Positions 1 to 9,358 of a stretch of 20,185 bases of DNA are shown piece by piece. Under the pieces are notes generated by a model. It made no database searches. It was not told the DNA's origin and worked only from the letters and a program-made list of their open reading frames with translations. The stretch is taken from positions 369,006 to 389,190 of the forward strand of contig CAUYUJ010014620.1 in NCBI GenBank assembly GCA_963575745.1, given 5' to 3'. The position numbers and the translations under genes were made by a program. The stretch is from Prorocentrum cordatum. Lineage: Eukaryota; Sar; Dinophyceae; Prorocentrales; Prorocentraceae. How positions within the stretch are numbered: position 1 is the first letter of the stretch; every line of letters starts with the position of its first letter.

Positions 1-3
1 GGC

Positions 4-241
4 GTCGGCCAGCACGGCTGTCAGCGAGGGGATCGTTCTCAACCTGGAACGATCGGCCGTTCCCCAAACGCCAGGTCGTTCAAGATCGACCGAGGCAGGG
101 TCGCCAGCGGCGTACGCCAAGCTGCACAGTGGTGTCGGCCAGCACGGCTGTCAGCGAGGGGATCGTTCCACCTGGAACGATCGGCCGTTCCCCAAACGCC
201 AGGTCGTTCAACATCGACCGAGGCTGGGTCGCCAGCGGCGT
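4..241. repeat. Tandem repeat, two copies of a ~108-110 bp unit at 130-bp period
   Basis: Two near-identical blocks lie at 4-113 and 134-241. They differ by a 2-bp length change and a few substitutions, and are separated by about 20 bp of unrelated sequence. The first copy touches the window edge, so the array may continue upstream. Each copy holds an inverted repeat built on GATCGTT...AACGATC. In the second copy the arms are a perfect 10 bp with a 2-bp spacer (161-182). The open frames crossing this block have no recognisable domain. Confidence 0.85.
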
Positions 242-2195
242 TCCGCGTTGAACGCTGGCGGCGGGGTCGCCGCTGGTCGACGGGACGCGAACATGCCAGA
301 CGAATCGTCCTCCGCGTCCCCTTCGTTCCCCGCAACACCCCTTGGGGTCGCCCTGCACAACCGCTCGGGAGGCCCAACAGCGTCAGTTTCGGAGCGATCT
401 ATTCCGCACGATTGCGTTTTTCTCTTCCAGGCGCGGAACTTCGACATCCCGTGCGTCATGGAGCATCCTGCTCCTAGGACCTCTGATCCCGACATCCCCT
501 CGTCTTGGTACCTCCCTGAGACCGTCAGACGCACGCAATTCCCCAGAGTTGACATAGTGGACATAGACAAATGCCAGTTCGGTAGCAGGTCCCTAAAGCT
601 GGCAAGATTGCTCACCGATTGTTGCCCCGCCCTGAAAAGGCTCGTTGACAGCCGCCCGAGGAGAGGGAGGTGTGGGGTGTGCGAGCATATCCCTCTCAGG
701 GGACTAGGAGAGCAGAGACAGTGGACCACGGCTCAGGCCAAAGTCTACCCCGACCCCCTTTGGTCAGCTCCTTGCGCCTGCACTCATCTCTGACATCCGC
801 CGTTGTCTCCCTCGTTGTCGCGGCAGCGTCTATGAATGGGACATCCACGAATGGGCCGAGGATGTCTTCATTTCGCTCGGCCCACATCGTGAATTCCGCA
901 TGGCCACCGACCGCGTAGCTCACGGGGATCGGACGACATCCTGGGGGGGGAGTCCTTGTGAGGGCCGCGGAGTTGGCTGCGGCACTGGGTTGCGGCTCTC
1001 CCTCCCCCCTTGTGGACGTGAACTCTTTTTTCTGCCTACACTCTGCCCCATCTTGTACAGTCGGAGTTGATTGGAGAGGACACGCGAAAGGGCACAAGAC
1101 CCTTCCGAGGGACACTCTGCCCTAGGAATGTGGAGTGCATGCGTCGCGTAACAAAGGACACAAGGGCACCCTGGATTCGGCAAGGCCGACCTACGAATCA
1201 ATCTCGACTGCACAGGCTACGAACATACAGCCGTTGCGTCGGGCCGACCGATGCGGATGACGAAAGGGCTGGACTGGAGAGGGACCCTGGGAATCCAGCT
1301 GGACGCACGACCAACGGAGGCCCGACCTCGCAAGCGCCGCCGCCAAGGCACCCGCAGAAGACTCGGAGGCGCACCGCCCGCCACTACCCGACAAGTCTGC
1401 CCGGCGGCGCCCTCTGCAGAGCGGCGTAGGCCCTGGCCGCACACGGGGCCCCGGCCTGCACCGGCACGCGGCCAAAGACGGCGCGCTGCCCCGGATCACG
1501 GCTGCCCTGCACCCTGAGGCTGGCTGCAAGAGGACCTCGAAGAGCGCTGGCAGCGTCACGCGCAGGCCAGTCCACGGCACGCCCCGCCGCAGCCTGAGCG
1601 GTGGCTCGGCTTGGCCCAGGCTCCCTGTCGCGGGCGAACTCAACGCAGCCGCTCCGCGTCTGGTCCGCGGCTGGAAGCCTTGCGCTGTATGGATAAGTCT
1701 GCTCCATGTTTGGCCTGCGGACGCAAGTACTCAGGCGCTGGTCGAGCAACGGGAGGAGCGCTCCAGAGGCGATCCACGTGACAGGAAGGAGTACAGAAGG
1801 GTTCGGTCGGGCGTGTCCCCCTACAGGCGGATTCTGGACGCAAAATAAAACCTACCCCCCACAAAATAACGTGCCCGAATACGCAAAAAAAAACATAATT
1901 GAAACAATCGTCCCCAGACTATGTTGTTTTACAATGCTTGAAGACTCCTCCAGCAGAAGGGCGGGCCCGACCCAACGAGAAGGGAGGAGTGCGCGCGGGG
2001 AGCGGTTGGCCGCCCTCCGAGCGTACAGCCGCGGGAGCGGGGTGCCGAGAGGAAGCAGAGGCGCAGCGCAGGGCGTGCCCCTGCCGCTGCGCGGCAGCGG
2101 AAGCCTCCGACTCCTGCCCGAAGAAGGGTCCGGGAGCAGAAAGCACGGTCGTGCAGCCCGCGCGGAGGACGAATGGGGTAGAGCGGGGGGGTGGT
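242..2195. other. Stretch with no recognisable gene
   Basis: No gene is recognised in about 1.95 kb. Short open frames occur on both strands, for example 248-793 (+) and 208-729 (-), but they overlap one another, are rich in Arg, Pro and Ser, and show no motif I know. An AT-rich island at about 1841-1940, with runs of A and AAAATA-type words, stands out from the GC-rich surroundings and could be intergenic or regulatory. A short exon of a split gene cannot be excluded. Confidence 0.5.
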
Positions 2196-2201
2196 AGGGG
2201 G

Positions 2202-2450
2202 ACAGGGGGGAGGAGGAGGAGGAGGAGGAGGAGGAGGAGGAGGAGGAGGAGGAGGAGGAGGAGGAGGAAGGAGGAGGAGGAGGAGGAGGAGGAGGAAGAG
2301 GAGGAGGAGGAGGAGGAGGAGGAGGAGGGGAGGGAGGAGGAGGAGGAGGGAGGAGGAGGCGGGAGGAGGGAGGAGGAGGAGGAGGAGGAGAGGCGAGGAG
2401 AGAAGGGAAGGAAGGAGTAGGAGGAGCAGGAGGAGAAGAGGCAGGAGGAG
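2202..2450 (+). repeat. (GGA)n polypurine microsatellite
   Basis: Nearly uninterrupted AGG/GGA triplets on the + strand, with occasional AAG, GGGA and GGCGG interruptions. The strand is almost pure purine, so long open frames here (poly-Gly, poly-Arg, poly-Glu) are repeat artefacts. The tract grades into GAC/GAA-rich sequence at its right end. Confidence 0.95.
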
Positions 2451-2727
2451 GAGGACGACGACGACGGGGGGATGGTGTATAGAAGCGAAGAGGGAGAACG
2501 ACGAGGACGGGAAAACGACGAAGACGAAGCAGAGGAGGATGCGTGGCAGGGACGAGAAGGGACGATGACGACGTATGAACGACGACGGACGACAAAGACA
2601 CCCGACCTCTCCTGGAGCGCGCTCTGGCCTGGATTCCTGTGCGGATCCAGCCGTGGCGGTGAGGGCCGCCCCAGCAGGCAAAAGAAGTGCGAAATTCGCC
2701 AATGTCCTCTTCGCCGAAGTTGTCACA

Positions 2728-2769
<42 letters not shown>

Positions 2770-2990
2770 CGTCGCGACGGACACGGCGACGACGACGGCG
2801 ACGACGGCGGCGACGACGGCGACGACCCCCGGACCACTCCTGGCGCGCGGTCGGGCCAGGATTTCCAGGCGGATCCAGCCGTGGCGACGAGGACCGCCTC
2901 AGAGGCCCAAGATGGCCAGAGCCTCCAAACTCCTTCTCCCCGCCCCTGGCGTACCCTGTCTGCTCGCCCTAGTTCCCTACATGTGCCTCT
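2451..2990. repeat. GAC-rich sequence with an imperfect 228-bp-period duplication
   Basis: Three GAC/ACG-rich tracts (about 2452-2590, 2729-2765 and 2775-2826) alternate with two related blocks at about 2607-2680 and 2832-2905. The blocks share GGATCCAGCCGTGGCG at 2643-2658 and 2871-2886, exactly 228 bp apart. On the minus strand the blocks give a similar peptide containing ATAGSA and RAPG. 228 is a multiple of three, but there is no further support for coding. Confidence 0.7.
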
Positions 2991-3300
2991 TCGTCGCTGA
3001 TCACGATGCCCCCCATGGAGGCAGGGCTTTCGAATGGGCTGGTGGGGATACCCGCAGCGTGAAGAACCTCTCCTCGCCGACGCCGTCGCCGCGGCCGCTG
3101 TCACGACGACGGCGACGAGGACGCCTCGCTCCACAGCTCCGCCTGCGGTGGCCCGTCCGCCAGCGAGGGCGCCACCGCGGCGGCCGCGAGCGCGAGCGCG
3201 AGCGCGCGGGAGCGGTAGCCCCTGCGGGGGCTGCTCCGCAGCAGCACTCCCTCTCGGCTGCGCCTCCTCCCCTTCCAGCTCCCCGACTGTTGCCGCCCAC
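2991..3300. other. GC-rich linker, no gene seen
   Basis: GC-rich sequence between the GAC-rich block and the (CCT)n tract. It contains a short GAGCGC-type hexamer repeat near 3187-3212. Open frames on both strands run into the flanking microsatellites and carry no recognisable domain. Confidence 0.5.
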
Positions 3301-4033
3301 CCTTCTCCTCGTACTCCTCCTCCTCCTCCTCCTCCTCCTCCTCCTCCCTCCTCCTCCTCCTCCTCCTCCTCCTCCTCCTCCCCCTCCTCCTCCTCCTCCC
3401 TCCCGCCTCCTCCTCCACCTCCTCCTCCTCCTCCTCCTCTCGCCTCCCCTCCTTCCCTCCTCCTCCTCCTCTCCTCCCTTCCTCCCATCCTCCTCCTCCT
3501 CCTCCCCCTCGTTCCGTCCTCGTCCTCCACCTCCTCATCATCCCTCCTCCCTCCCCCCTTCATCCATCCTCCCTCTTCCCTCCTCCCTCCCCGACTCAGA
3601 ACTCTACTCCCCTTCCCTCCTCCTCCTCCCTCCTCCCCTCCTCCCGCCATCCCGCCTCCCGCCTGCCTCCTCCTCAACCCTCCCCTCATCCCTCATCCTC
3701 CTCTCCTCCTCCTCCTCTCCTCCTCCTCCTCCCGCCTCCTCCTCCTCCTCCTCCTCCCCTCCTGCTCCTCCTCCGCCTCCTCTCCTCCGCCTCTCCTCCC
3801 CCTCCCCCTCCTCCTCCTCCACCTCCTCCCTCCTCCTCCTCCTTCTCCATCCGTCCTCCGCCTCATTCCTCCTCCTCCTCCGCCTCCTCCTCCTCCTCCT
3901 CCCAACCCCTCCTCCCGCCTCCCGCCTCCCCCCTCCTCCCTCCTCCCTCCTTCCTCCCCCTCCTCCCTCGTGCCTCCTCCGTCCTCACTCCTCCTCCTCC
4001 TCCTCCTCCTCCTCCTCCTCCTCCTCCTCCTCC
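3301..4033 (+). repeat. (CCT)n polypyrimidine microsatellite, block 1
   Basis: About 730 bp of CCT/TCC triplets with scattered CCTCCC, CCG and CAT interruptions. The + strand is almost all pyrimidine. Relative to the (GGA)n tract at 2202-2450 it is the same repeat class in the opposite orientation. The very long poly-Pro/Leu/Ser frames here are artefacts. Confidence 0.95.
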
Positions 4034-4168
4034 GGCATTATTCCTCCTCCTCAGCCTCATCAGCCTCCGTCTATTTTTCTTGTTAGTACCGTGAGGCTTA
4101 GTAGTACGATTCGCATTCGTCGTGATAGTATTAGTCTTAGTAGCATTACTAGTATTCGTAGTATTCAT
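4034..4168 (+). repeat. Degenerate period-3 left flank of the (AGT)n array
   Basis: The last ~90 bases before the pure (AGT)n array are built from AGT, ATT, CGT and TAG-like triplets in register, for example repeated AGTATTCGT. This looks like a mutated, older part of the same microsatellite. No stable open frame is supported. Confidence 0.6.
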
Positions 4169-4880
<712 letters not shown>

Positions 4881-4883
<3 letters not shown>

Positions 4884-5130
4884 TTCGCATGCTTATTCGT
4901 ACTAGGATTCGAACTAGTCGTCGTCTTGCTATTCGTAGCAGTATGATCAGTATTAATAAGATTCGCCGTAGTATGCGTCTGCTGCTGCGTATGCGTATGA
5001 GTTTGATAGTGTTTCTGCGTATGCGTATTCAAAGTAGGCTTATGTGTATCGTCTGCGCCTGATGTTGCTTCTGCGTATGATTATGCGACTTCGTAATGTT
5101 AGTATTCGTGTTGATATTCATAGTGTGAGT
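4881..5130 (+). repeat. Degenerate period-3 right flank of the (AGT)n array
   Basis: About 250 bp in which TAT, TCG, TAG, GCG and CGT triplets recur in register (words such as ATTCG, GCGTATGCG, TAGTATGCG). Exact repeats are few but the three-base rhythm is strong. It mirrors the left flank at 4081-4168 and fits an old, mutated extension of the array. No coding content is recognised. Confidence 0.55.
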
Positions 5131-5141
5131 CGTAGTCCTCT

Positions 5142-5822
5142 TCCTCGTCCTCCTGCTCCTCCTCCTCCTCCTCCTCCTCCTCCTCCTCCGCCTCCGCCTC
5201 CGCATCCGCATCCGCCTCCTCCTCCTCCTCCTCCTCCTCCGCCTCCTCCGTATCCCCCTCCTCCCTCTTCCCTCATCCCTCCTCCCTCCTCCCTCCTCCA
5301 TTCTCCCTCCTCTCTCCCTCCTCCCTCCTCCCTCGTCATTCATCCCTCTTCCTCCTCCTCCCTCCCTCCTCCCTCCTCCTCCTCTCTCTCCTCCCTCATC
5401 CATCCTCCCTCCTCCCCCTCCCTCCCCCCCTCCGCACCCGCCTCCCGCATCCCGCATCCCGCCTCCCACCTCCCGCCTCCCGCCTCCCTCTTCCCAACTC
5501 CCTCCTTCCTCCTCCCTCCTCCATCCGCCTTCCTCCCTCCTCCCTCATCTCTCCTCCCTCCTTTTTCCTCCCTCCTCCCTCCTCCCGACTCCCGACTCCG
5601 ACTCCCGCCTACATCCGCCCTCCTCCCTCATCCCGCATCTTTCCTGCCTCCTTCCTCCAGCCTCCTCCCTCCTCCCTCCCCCTCGTCCCGCTTGCCTCCT
5701 CCGTCCTCCTTCATCCTCCTCCTCCTCCTCCTTCATTCGTCCTCCTCCTCCTCGTCATCCTCCTGCTCCTCAGCCTCTTCAGCCTACGTCATCCTCCTCT
5801 TCCTCCTCCTCCTCCTCCTCCT
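5142..5822 (+). repeat. (CCT)n polypyrimidine microsatellite, block 2
   Basis: Pure CCT triplets at both ends enclose a central part (about 5270-5700) made of CCTCCCT and CCTCCCG heptamers with CAT and ACT variants. The right end directly abuts the first copy of the dispersed repeat that starts at 5823. Confidence 0.95.
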
Positions 5823-6387
5823 CGTCGGATATGTGCTTGCCCAGCGTGCTCCGGAACAGCGTTTCCGGAGCACGTTCGAACGCCCGTGTTGGCGTCGAAG
5901 AGGCAGGCCGTTTATTTGCCCTTCCTCGCCGAGTGGACCCCTGCTCGACCATCTTGCTTTCGACCCTCGGTCGACCATGGGATAACGAACTCGTAGGGCT
6001 CATCCAGTTTCGGTGTCGAAACTGTGTATGCCGTTGTCGGACCCCTTTTCAGGAATCCTGCCTTAGGGCCGTCCTCAGGAACGACCTCTTCGAGAACCGC
6101 GCGCGCCCCCTCCCTCTCGCCCCCCCCCGGGTGAGGACCGTCTCTAGGCCTCGCCCGCGAGGACCGCCAATTGGCCTCACACCCCGCGCAGCTTCCATCA
6201 CAGGGGCTGCGTGGGTTCCCCCCCCCACACCTATACATGATGGCGTCAATTGCCACCGGAGGTGGCCGAGGACCTCCCTGCAGCCCCTCGGCCGACGAAG
6301 ACGGCTGCAGGGGGGGGTCCAAACGTACCTCCGCCTTCATGCAACAGTCAACCAATACACCAGAAAACCAATTCCTCATATTCCTCC
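5823..6387. repeat. Dispersed repeat, copy 1 (longest, 565 bp)
   Basis: The first 333 bp (5823-6155) are identical to 7272-7604 with no gap. The last 113 bp (6275-6387) match 7605-7717 with three substitutions. The middle 119 bp (6156-6274) are absent from the second copy. A third, diverged relative lies at 6829-7015. The element ends with ATTCCTCATATTCCTCC in both full copies. Minus-strand frames read through parts of it, but differences between copies are mostly amino-acid-changing and the frame is broken in copy 3, so I treat it as a non-coding repeat. The family is not recognised. Confidence 0.85.
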
Positions 6388-6828
6388 ATGGGGCCGCGAA
6401 CGGGATTTATCCCCTGCCAGCTGACGGTGCCTGTCAATGTCAGTAATCTAATACTCTGTGGCGTCAGTTGCCAATCCAGTACACCAGTCAACCAAGGGTG
6501 ACGGTTCGACCCGTGCCGCCGCGGTGTCACATGTGCCGCCGCGGCGTCCACTCATGAGGTCGTTCCCGCTCCCCGCCCCTTAACCGAGCTCTCCAAAGAC
6601 GGGTATGTAAAACCCTCCCAGCCACCTCCGTCTGCCACTTGGGGCGCAGGTGCGTGGCTGGGCCTACTCCCCTCCTCGCCCCCCCCCCCCCGCCTTTCTC
6701 TAAGGATCACGCTCCCCGCCTCTCCGCCCTGCTCCCCCTCTCTCTCTCTCTCTCTCTCTGTGCATATTCTCCCTCCTTCGCCCTCGTTTCGTCCCCCTCT
6801 CTCTCTCTCTCTCTCCCTTCCCTCCCCT
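6388..6828. other. Spacer between repeat copies 1 and 3, with CT dinucleotide tracts
   Basis: No gene is recognised. The spacer holds two (CT)n tracts (about 6737-6759 and 6795-6816) and a 12-bp direct repeat GTGCCGCCGCGG at 6513-6524 and 6533-6544. It also echoes the neighbouring repeat: CACCAGTCAACCAA at 6482-6495 recurs at 7672-7685, and GGCGTCAGTTGCCA near 6460 resembles GGCGTCAATTGCCA near 6242. Confidence 0.6.
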
Positions 6829-7015
6829 TCGACCCTCCTGTTTTCGACCCGCGGTCGAATAAACACTGCCCCCCGAGTCATTCCCCCAGCTTCTATCCCA
6901 CCCCATGGGATAACGAACTCGTAGGGCTTATCCAGTTTCGGTGTCGAAGCTGTGTATGCCGTTTTCGGACCCTTTTCAGGAATCCGCCCTTAGGACCGTC
7001 CTCAGGAACGACCTC
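6829..7015. repeat. Dispersed repeat, copy 3 (partial, diverged)
   Basis: Two segments match copy 1: 6829-6858 (compare 5945-5974) and 6903-7015 (from CCATGGGATAACG to CGACCTC). Substitutions are scattered and one G is missing from a run near 6970. About 44 bp that copy 1 lacks separate the two segments. It lies in the same orientation as copies 1 and 2 and appears older than their duplication. Confidence 0.8.
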
Positions 7016-7271
7016 CAACCCATGCTCATCAAGAACAGGGACAACCACAAACCGCAAGGGCATGTTTTCTCTTTTGTTTTCGCTTCGGCGGTCCCCGGGC
7101 TTTTCCGTGATCCCCAACCTGCCAGTTTTCCGAGCCGCGTCCGGCCGTGGTGGCGTGGGACTCTAGAAAATCTCCCCCCCTCCCTCCCTCCGACCCTCGA
7201 GTGACAACATCACTCCCCCTCCCTCCCCTGCCCCTTCATTACGTCCCTCCTTAAGGTATCCCCGCCAGAAC
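7016..7271. other. Spacer between repeat copies 3 and 2
   Basis: No gene or structured element is seen. Pyrimidine-rich stretches lie near 7165-7250. Confidence 0.5.
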
Positions 7272-7717
7272 CGTCGGATATGTGCTTGCCCAGCGTGCTC
7301 CGGAACAGCGTTTCCGGAGCACGTTCGAACGCCCGTGTTGGCGTCGAAGAGGCAGGCCGTTTATTTGCCCTTCCTCGCCGAGTGGACCCCTGCTCGACCA
7401 TCTTGCTTTCGACCCTCGGTCGACCATGGGATAACGAACTCGTAGGGCTCATCCAGTTTCGGTGTCGAAACTGTGTATGCCGTTGTCGGACCCCTTTTCA
7501 GGAATCCTGCCTTAGGGCCGTCCTCAGGAACGACCTCTTCGAGAACCGCGCGCGCCCCCTCCCTCTCGCCCCCCCCCGGGTGAGGACCGTCTCTAGGCCT
7601 CGCCTCCCTGCAGCCCCTCGGCCGACGAAGACGGCTGCAGGGGGGGGTCCAAACGTACCTCCACCTTCATGCACCAGTCAACCAATACACAAGAAAACCA
7701 ATTCCTCATATTCCTCC
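7272..7717. repeat. Dispersed repeat, copy 2 (446 bp)
   Basis: Identical to copy 1 over 7272-7604. It then lacks the 119-bp segment present in copy 1 and matches the last 113 bp of copy 1 with three substitutions. Its 3' end runs straight into a (CCT)n tract. The perfect identity over 333 bp next to the 119-bp difference suggests recent duplication or gene conversion. Confidence 0.88.
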
Positions 7718-8146
7718 TCCTCCTCCTCCTGCTCATTCCTCCTCCTCCCTCCTCCCGACTCCGACTCCCGCCTCCCTCCTCCCTCCTCCATCCTCCATCC
7801 TCCCTCCTCCCTCCCCCCTCCTCCCGCCTCCCGCCTCCCGCCTCCCGCCTCCCTCCTCCTTCCCCCCTCATTCCTCATCCCTGATCCTCCTCCTCCTCTT
7901 CCTCTTCCACCTCCTTTTCCTCCTCCGCCTCCGCCTGCTCCTCGTCCTCCTCCTCCTCCTCCTCCTCGTGTTCCTCCTCCTCCTCCTCCTCCTCCTCCTC
8001 CTCCTCCTCCTCCTCCTCCTCCTCCTCGTCCTCATCGTCCTCCTCCTCCTCCTCGTCCTCCTCCTCCCCCTCCTCATCCTCCTCCTCCTCGTCCTCCTTC
8101 TCCTTCTCCTCCTCCTCCTCCTCCTCCTCCTCCTCCTCCTCCTTCT
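7711..8146 (+). repeat. (CCT)n polypyrimidine microsatellite, block 3
   Basis: CCT triplets grow out of the TTCCTCC end of repeat copy 2. They pass through CCTCCCT and CCTCCCG heptamers (about 7740-7865), then CGT- and GCT-interrupted triplets, and end about 75 bp downstream of the stop codon of the minus-strand gene at 8222-9031. Both strands give long artefactual frames. Confidence 0.95.
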
Positions 8147-8221
8147 AGCCAGGGCTCTTTCGAGACCACAGGCTTCCAAGGGACCGCCACTTAGCGCAAA
8201 ACACGATGTCGCCAGGTGCCA

Positions 8222-9031
8222 CTAGCGCCGCTGGCTTATGAAATCAATGATGTCCCGCACCTCGTTCACCTGCCGGAGCACGGCGGGACCGGAGGGCCAG
8301 AGATCCTGCGCAACACCGGCCGCATTCCGAACCATCGCCTCGGTTGTGGCCGCTGACAAAAACCCCGACAGAGTGTTTCTGTCTCTGACGGACAGCGAGG
8401 GGTTGTCAGATTCCGTCAAGCTCCAGAGAGCAGTGACAACGGCCGCCGATCCAGAGTCGAGCTTATCCTCCGGGAGGGCAGCCAGGTCAATGGCGATCCT
8501 CGGAAGAGTGCCAGATTCTGCTGCGCTGAGGGCAGCTCGAAGGCGCAGCTCGATAGTGCGCGCACGCGTCTGCTGTGACATGTACGCTTGCAGCTCCCCA
8601 CCGAAGGCCTGGGCGTTGGCGTTGTTCAGCTCCTCCCTCTTGTCTTCGGGCAGGAGAGCTTGGCTCGCAAGGAGGTCGCAGCCCGGGAAGAGCTCATTGA
8701 GTGCAACGCATGTGCGCAGGCGCAGGGCCTCGATGCTGGGATGCTTCTTGATGCCGTTGTACTCCTGGCTGTGGTGATTGTAGATGTGCCTCCTTGATTG
8801 GGCCTCGCTGTAGTTGGCTGCCTGGTCGGAGACGGCTGACCCAAAGTTCCGGCCTAGGCTCAGAGCCCGCAGGGAGCGTTCATTGATGCCATCGGTCATC
8901 ACAACAGGCTTCCAGACATCCTCGCCCATGATGATTCTCGCCGAGGCAATGTTCTCTATCATGGCGAGCCCCGGCATCTTATTGTCGTCCCTCACCCGCA
9001 GGTCGATGAACTTGTGCATCAAGGCATCCAT
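8222..9031 (-). CDS. Hypothetical protein, 269 aa, unrecognised
   Basis: I do not recognise this protein. It is the cleanest single-exon reading frame of the minus cluster, with balanced composition (Leu, Ala, Glu, Asp, Arg, Ser, Asn) unlike the shadow frames around it. It begins MDALMHKFIDLRVRDDNK and ends IIDFISQRR. An in-frame TAA lies two codons upstream of the ATG, which supports this start unless a splice acceptor lies there. No signal peptide, membrane helix or low-complexity run is visible. It appears largely helical; a His/Asn/Tyr-rich stretch (RRHIYNHHSQEYNG) lies near residue 80. The gene is followed by a (CCT)n tract. Being complete, in frame and compositionally normal, it is probably real, but its role is unknown. 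Confidence 0.65.
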   Translation of the reverse strand: MDALMHKFIDLRVRDDNKMPGLAMIENIASARIIMGEDVWKPVVMTDGINERSLRALSLGRNFGSAVSDQAANYSEAQSRRHIYNHHSQEYNGIKKHPSIEALRLRTCVALNELFPGCDLLASQALLPEDKREELNNANAQAFGGELQAYMSQQTRARTIELRLRAALSAAESGTLPRIAIDLAALPEDKLDSGSAAVVTALWSLTESDNPSLSVRDRNTLSGFLSAATTEAMVRNAAGVAQDLWPSGPAVLRQVNEVRDIIDFISQRR

Positions 9032-9358
9032 GATTTAGATCCGCAATCATGGCGACTTGGGACGTCGTCGCCGAATCGATTTAGTGTTGATTAATGTCGG
9101 ATAGTGTCCTATAGTGCCCAATCGTGCCCTTCAGCGCCCTCTAGTACCGAGCCCGCGAAACGCACATAGGCCCCCGCGAAACGCCCACAGGCCCCGCATG
9201 GTGGTCTGCAGAACCCCCGAGAAGCTTCGGGAAACCCCGAACGCACCGCGGAGAAGCCCCCGAGAAGCTTCCCAAGAGTCCCCGAGAAGTTTCCCAGAGA
9301 TGCCCGCTGTCCACGACCCATTTGGGGCGGCGGCGGATCTGGCCGAAGGCCGCGAGAA
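9032..9358. other. Intergenic region with short degenerate repeats
   Basis: This lies upstream of the 269-aa gene. It contains TAGTGT-type words repeated at about 9083-9123, CCCGCGAAACGC twice (9152-9163, 9173-9184), and three copies of a ~17-bp unit containing CCCCGAGAAG(C/T)TTC (9214-9232, 9256-9273, 9279-9296). A + strand open frame crosses it, but its peptide simply reflects these repeats. Confidence 0.5.

Noticed and set aside
208-793. Overlapping ORFs on both strands near the left end as genes
   Set aside because: They have no recognisable motifs, Arg/Pro/Ser-rich composition typical of GC-rich shadow frames, and no support for either strand.
5912-6379. Minus-strand frame in the dispersed repeat (EEVVPEDGPK...) as a gene
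   Set aside because: Copy 3 has a frameshift within it, and four of five codon differences between copies 1 and 3 in the shared stretch change the amino acid, so there is no sign of protein constraint.
6903-6990. tRNA-derived promoter boxes (A and B) in the dispersed repeat
   Set aside because: GGTGTCGAAAC resembles a B box only loosely and no properly spaced A box could be found on either strand.
9129-9149. A third spliced-leader relict upstream of the 269-aa gene
   Set aside because: Only about 10 of 21 positions match and the diagnostic GGCTCAAG end is broken; this is within what a scan would find by chance.
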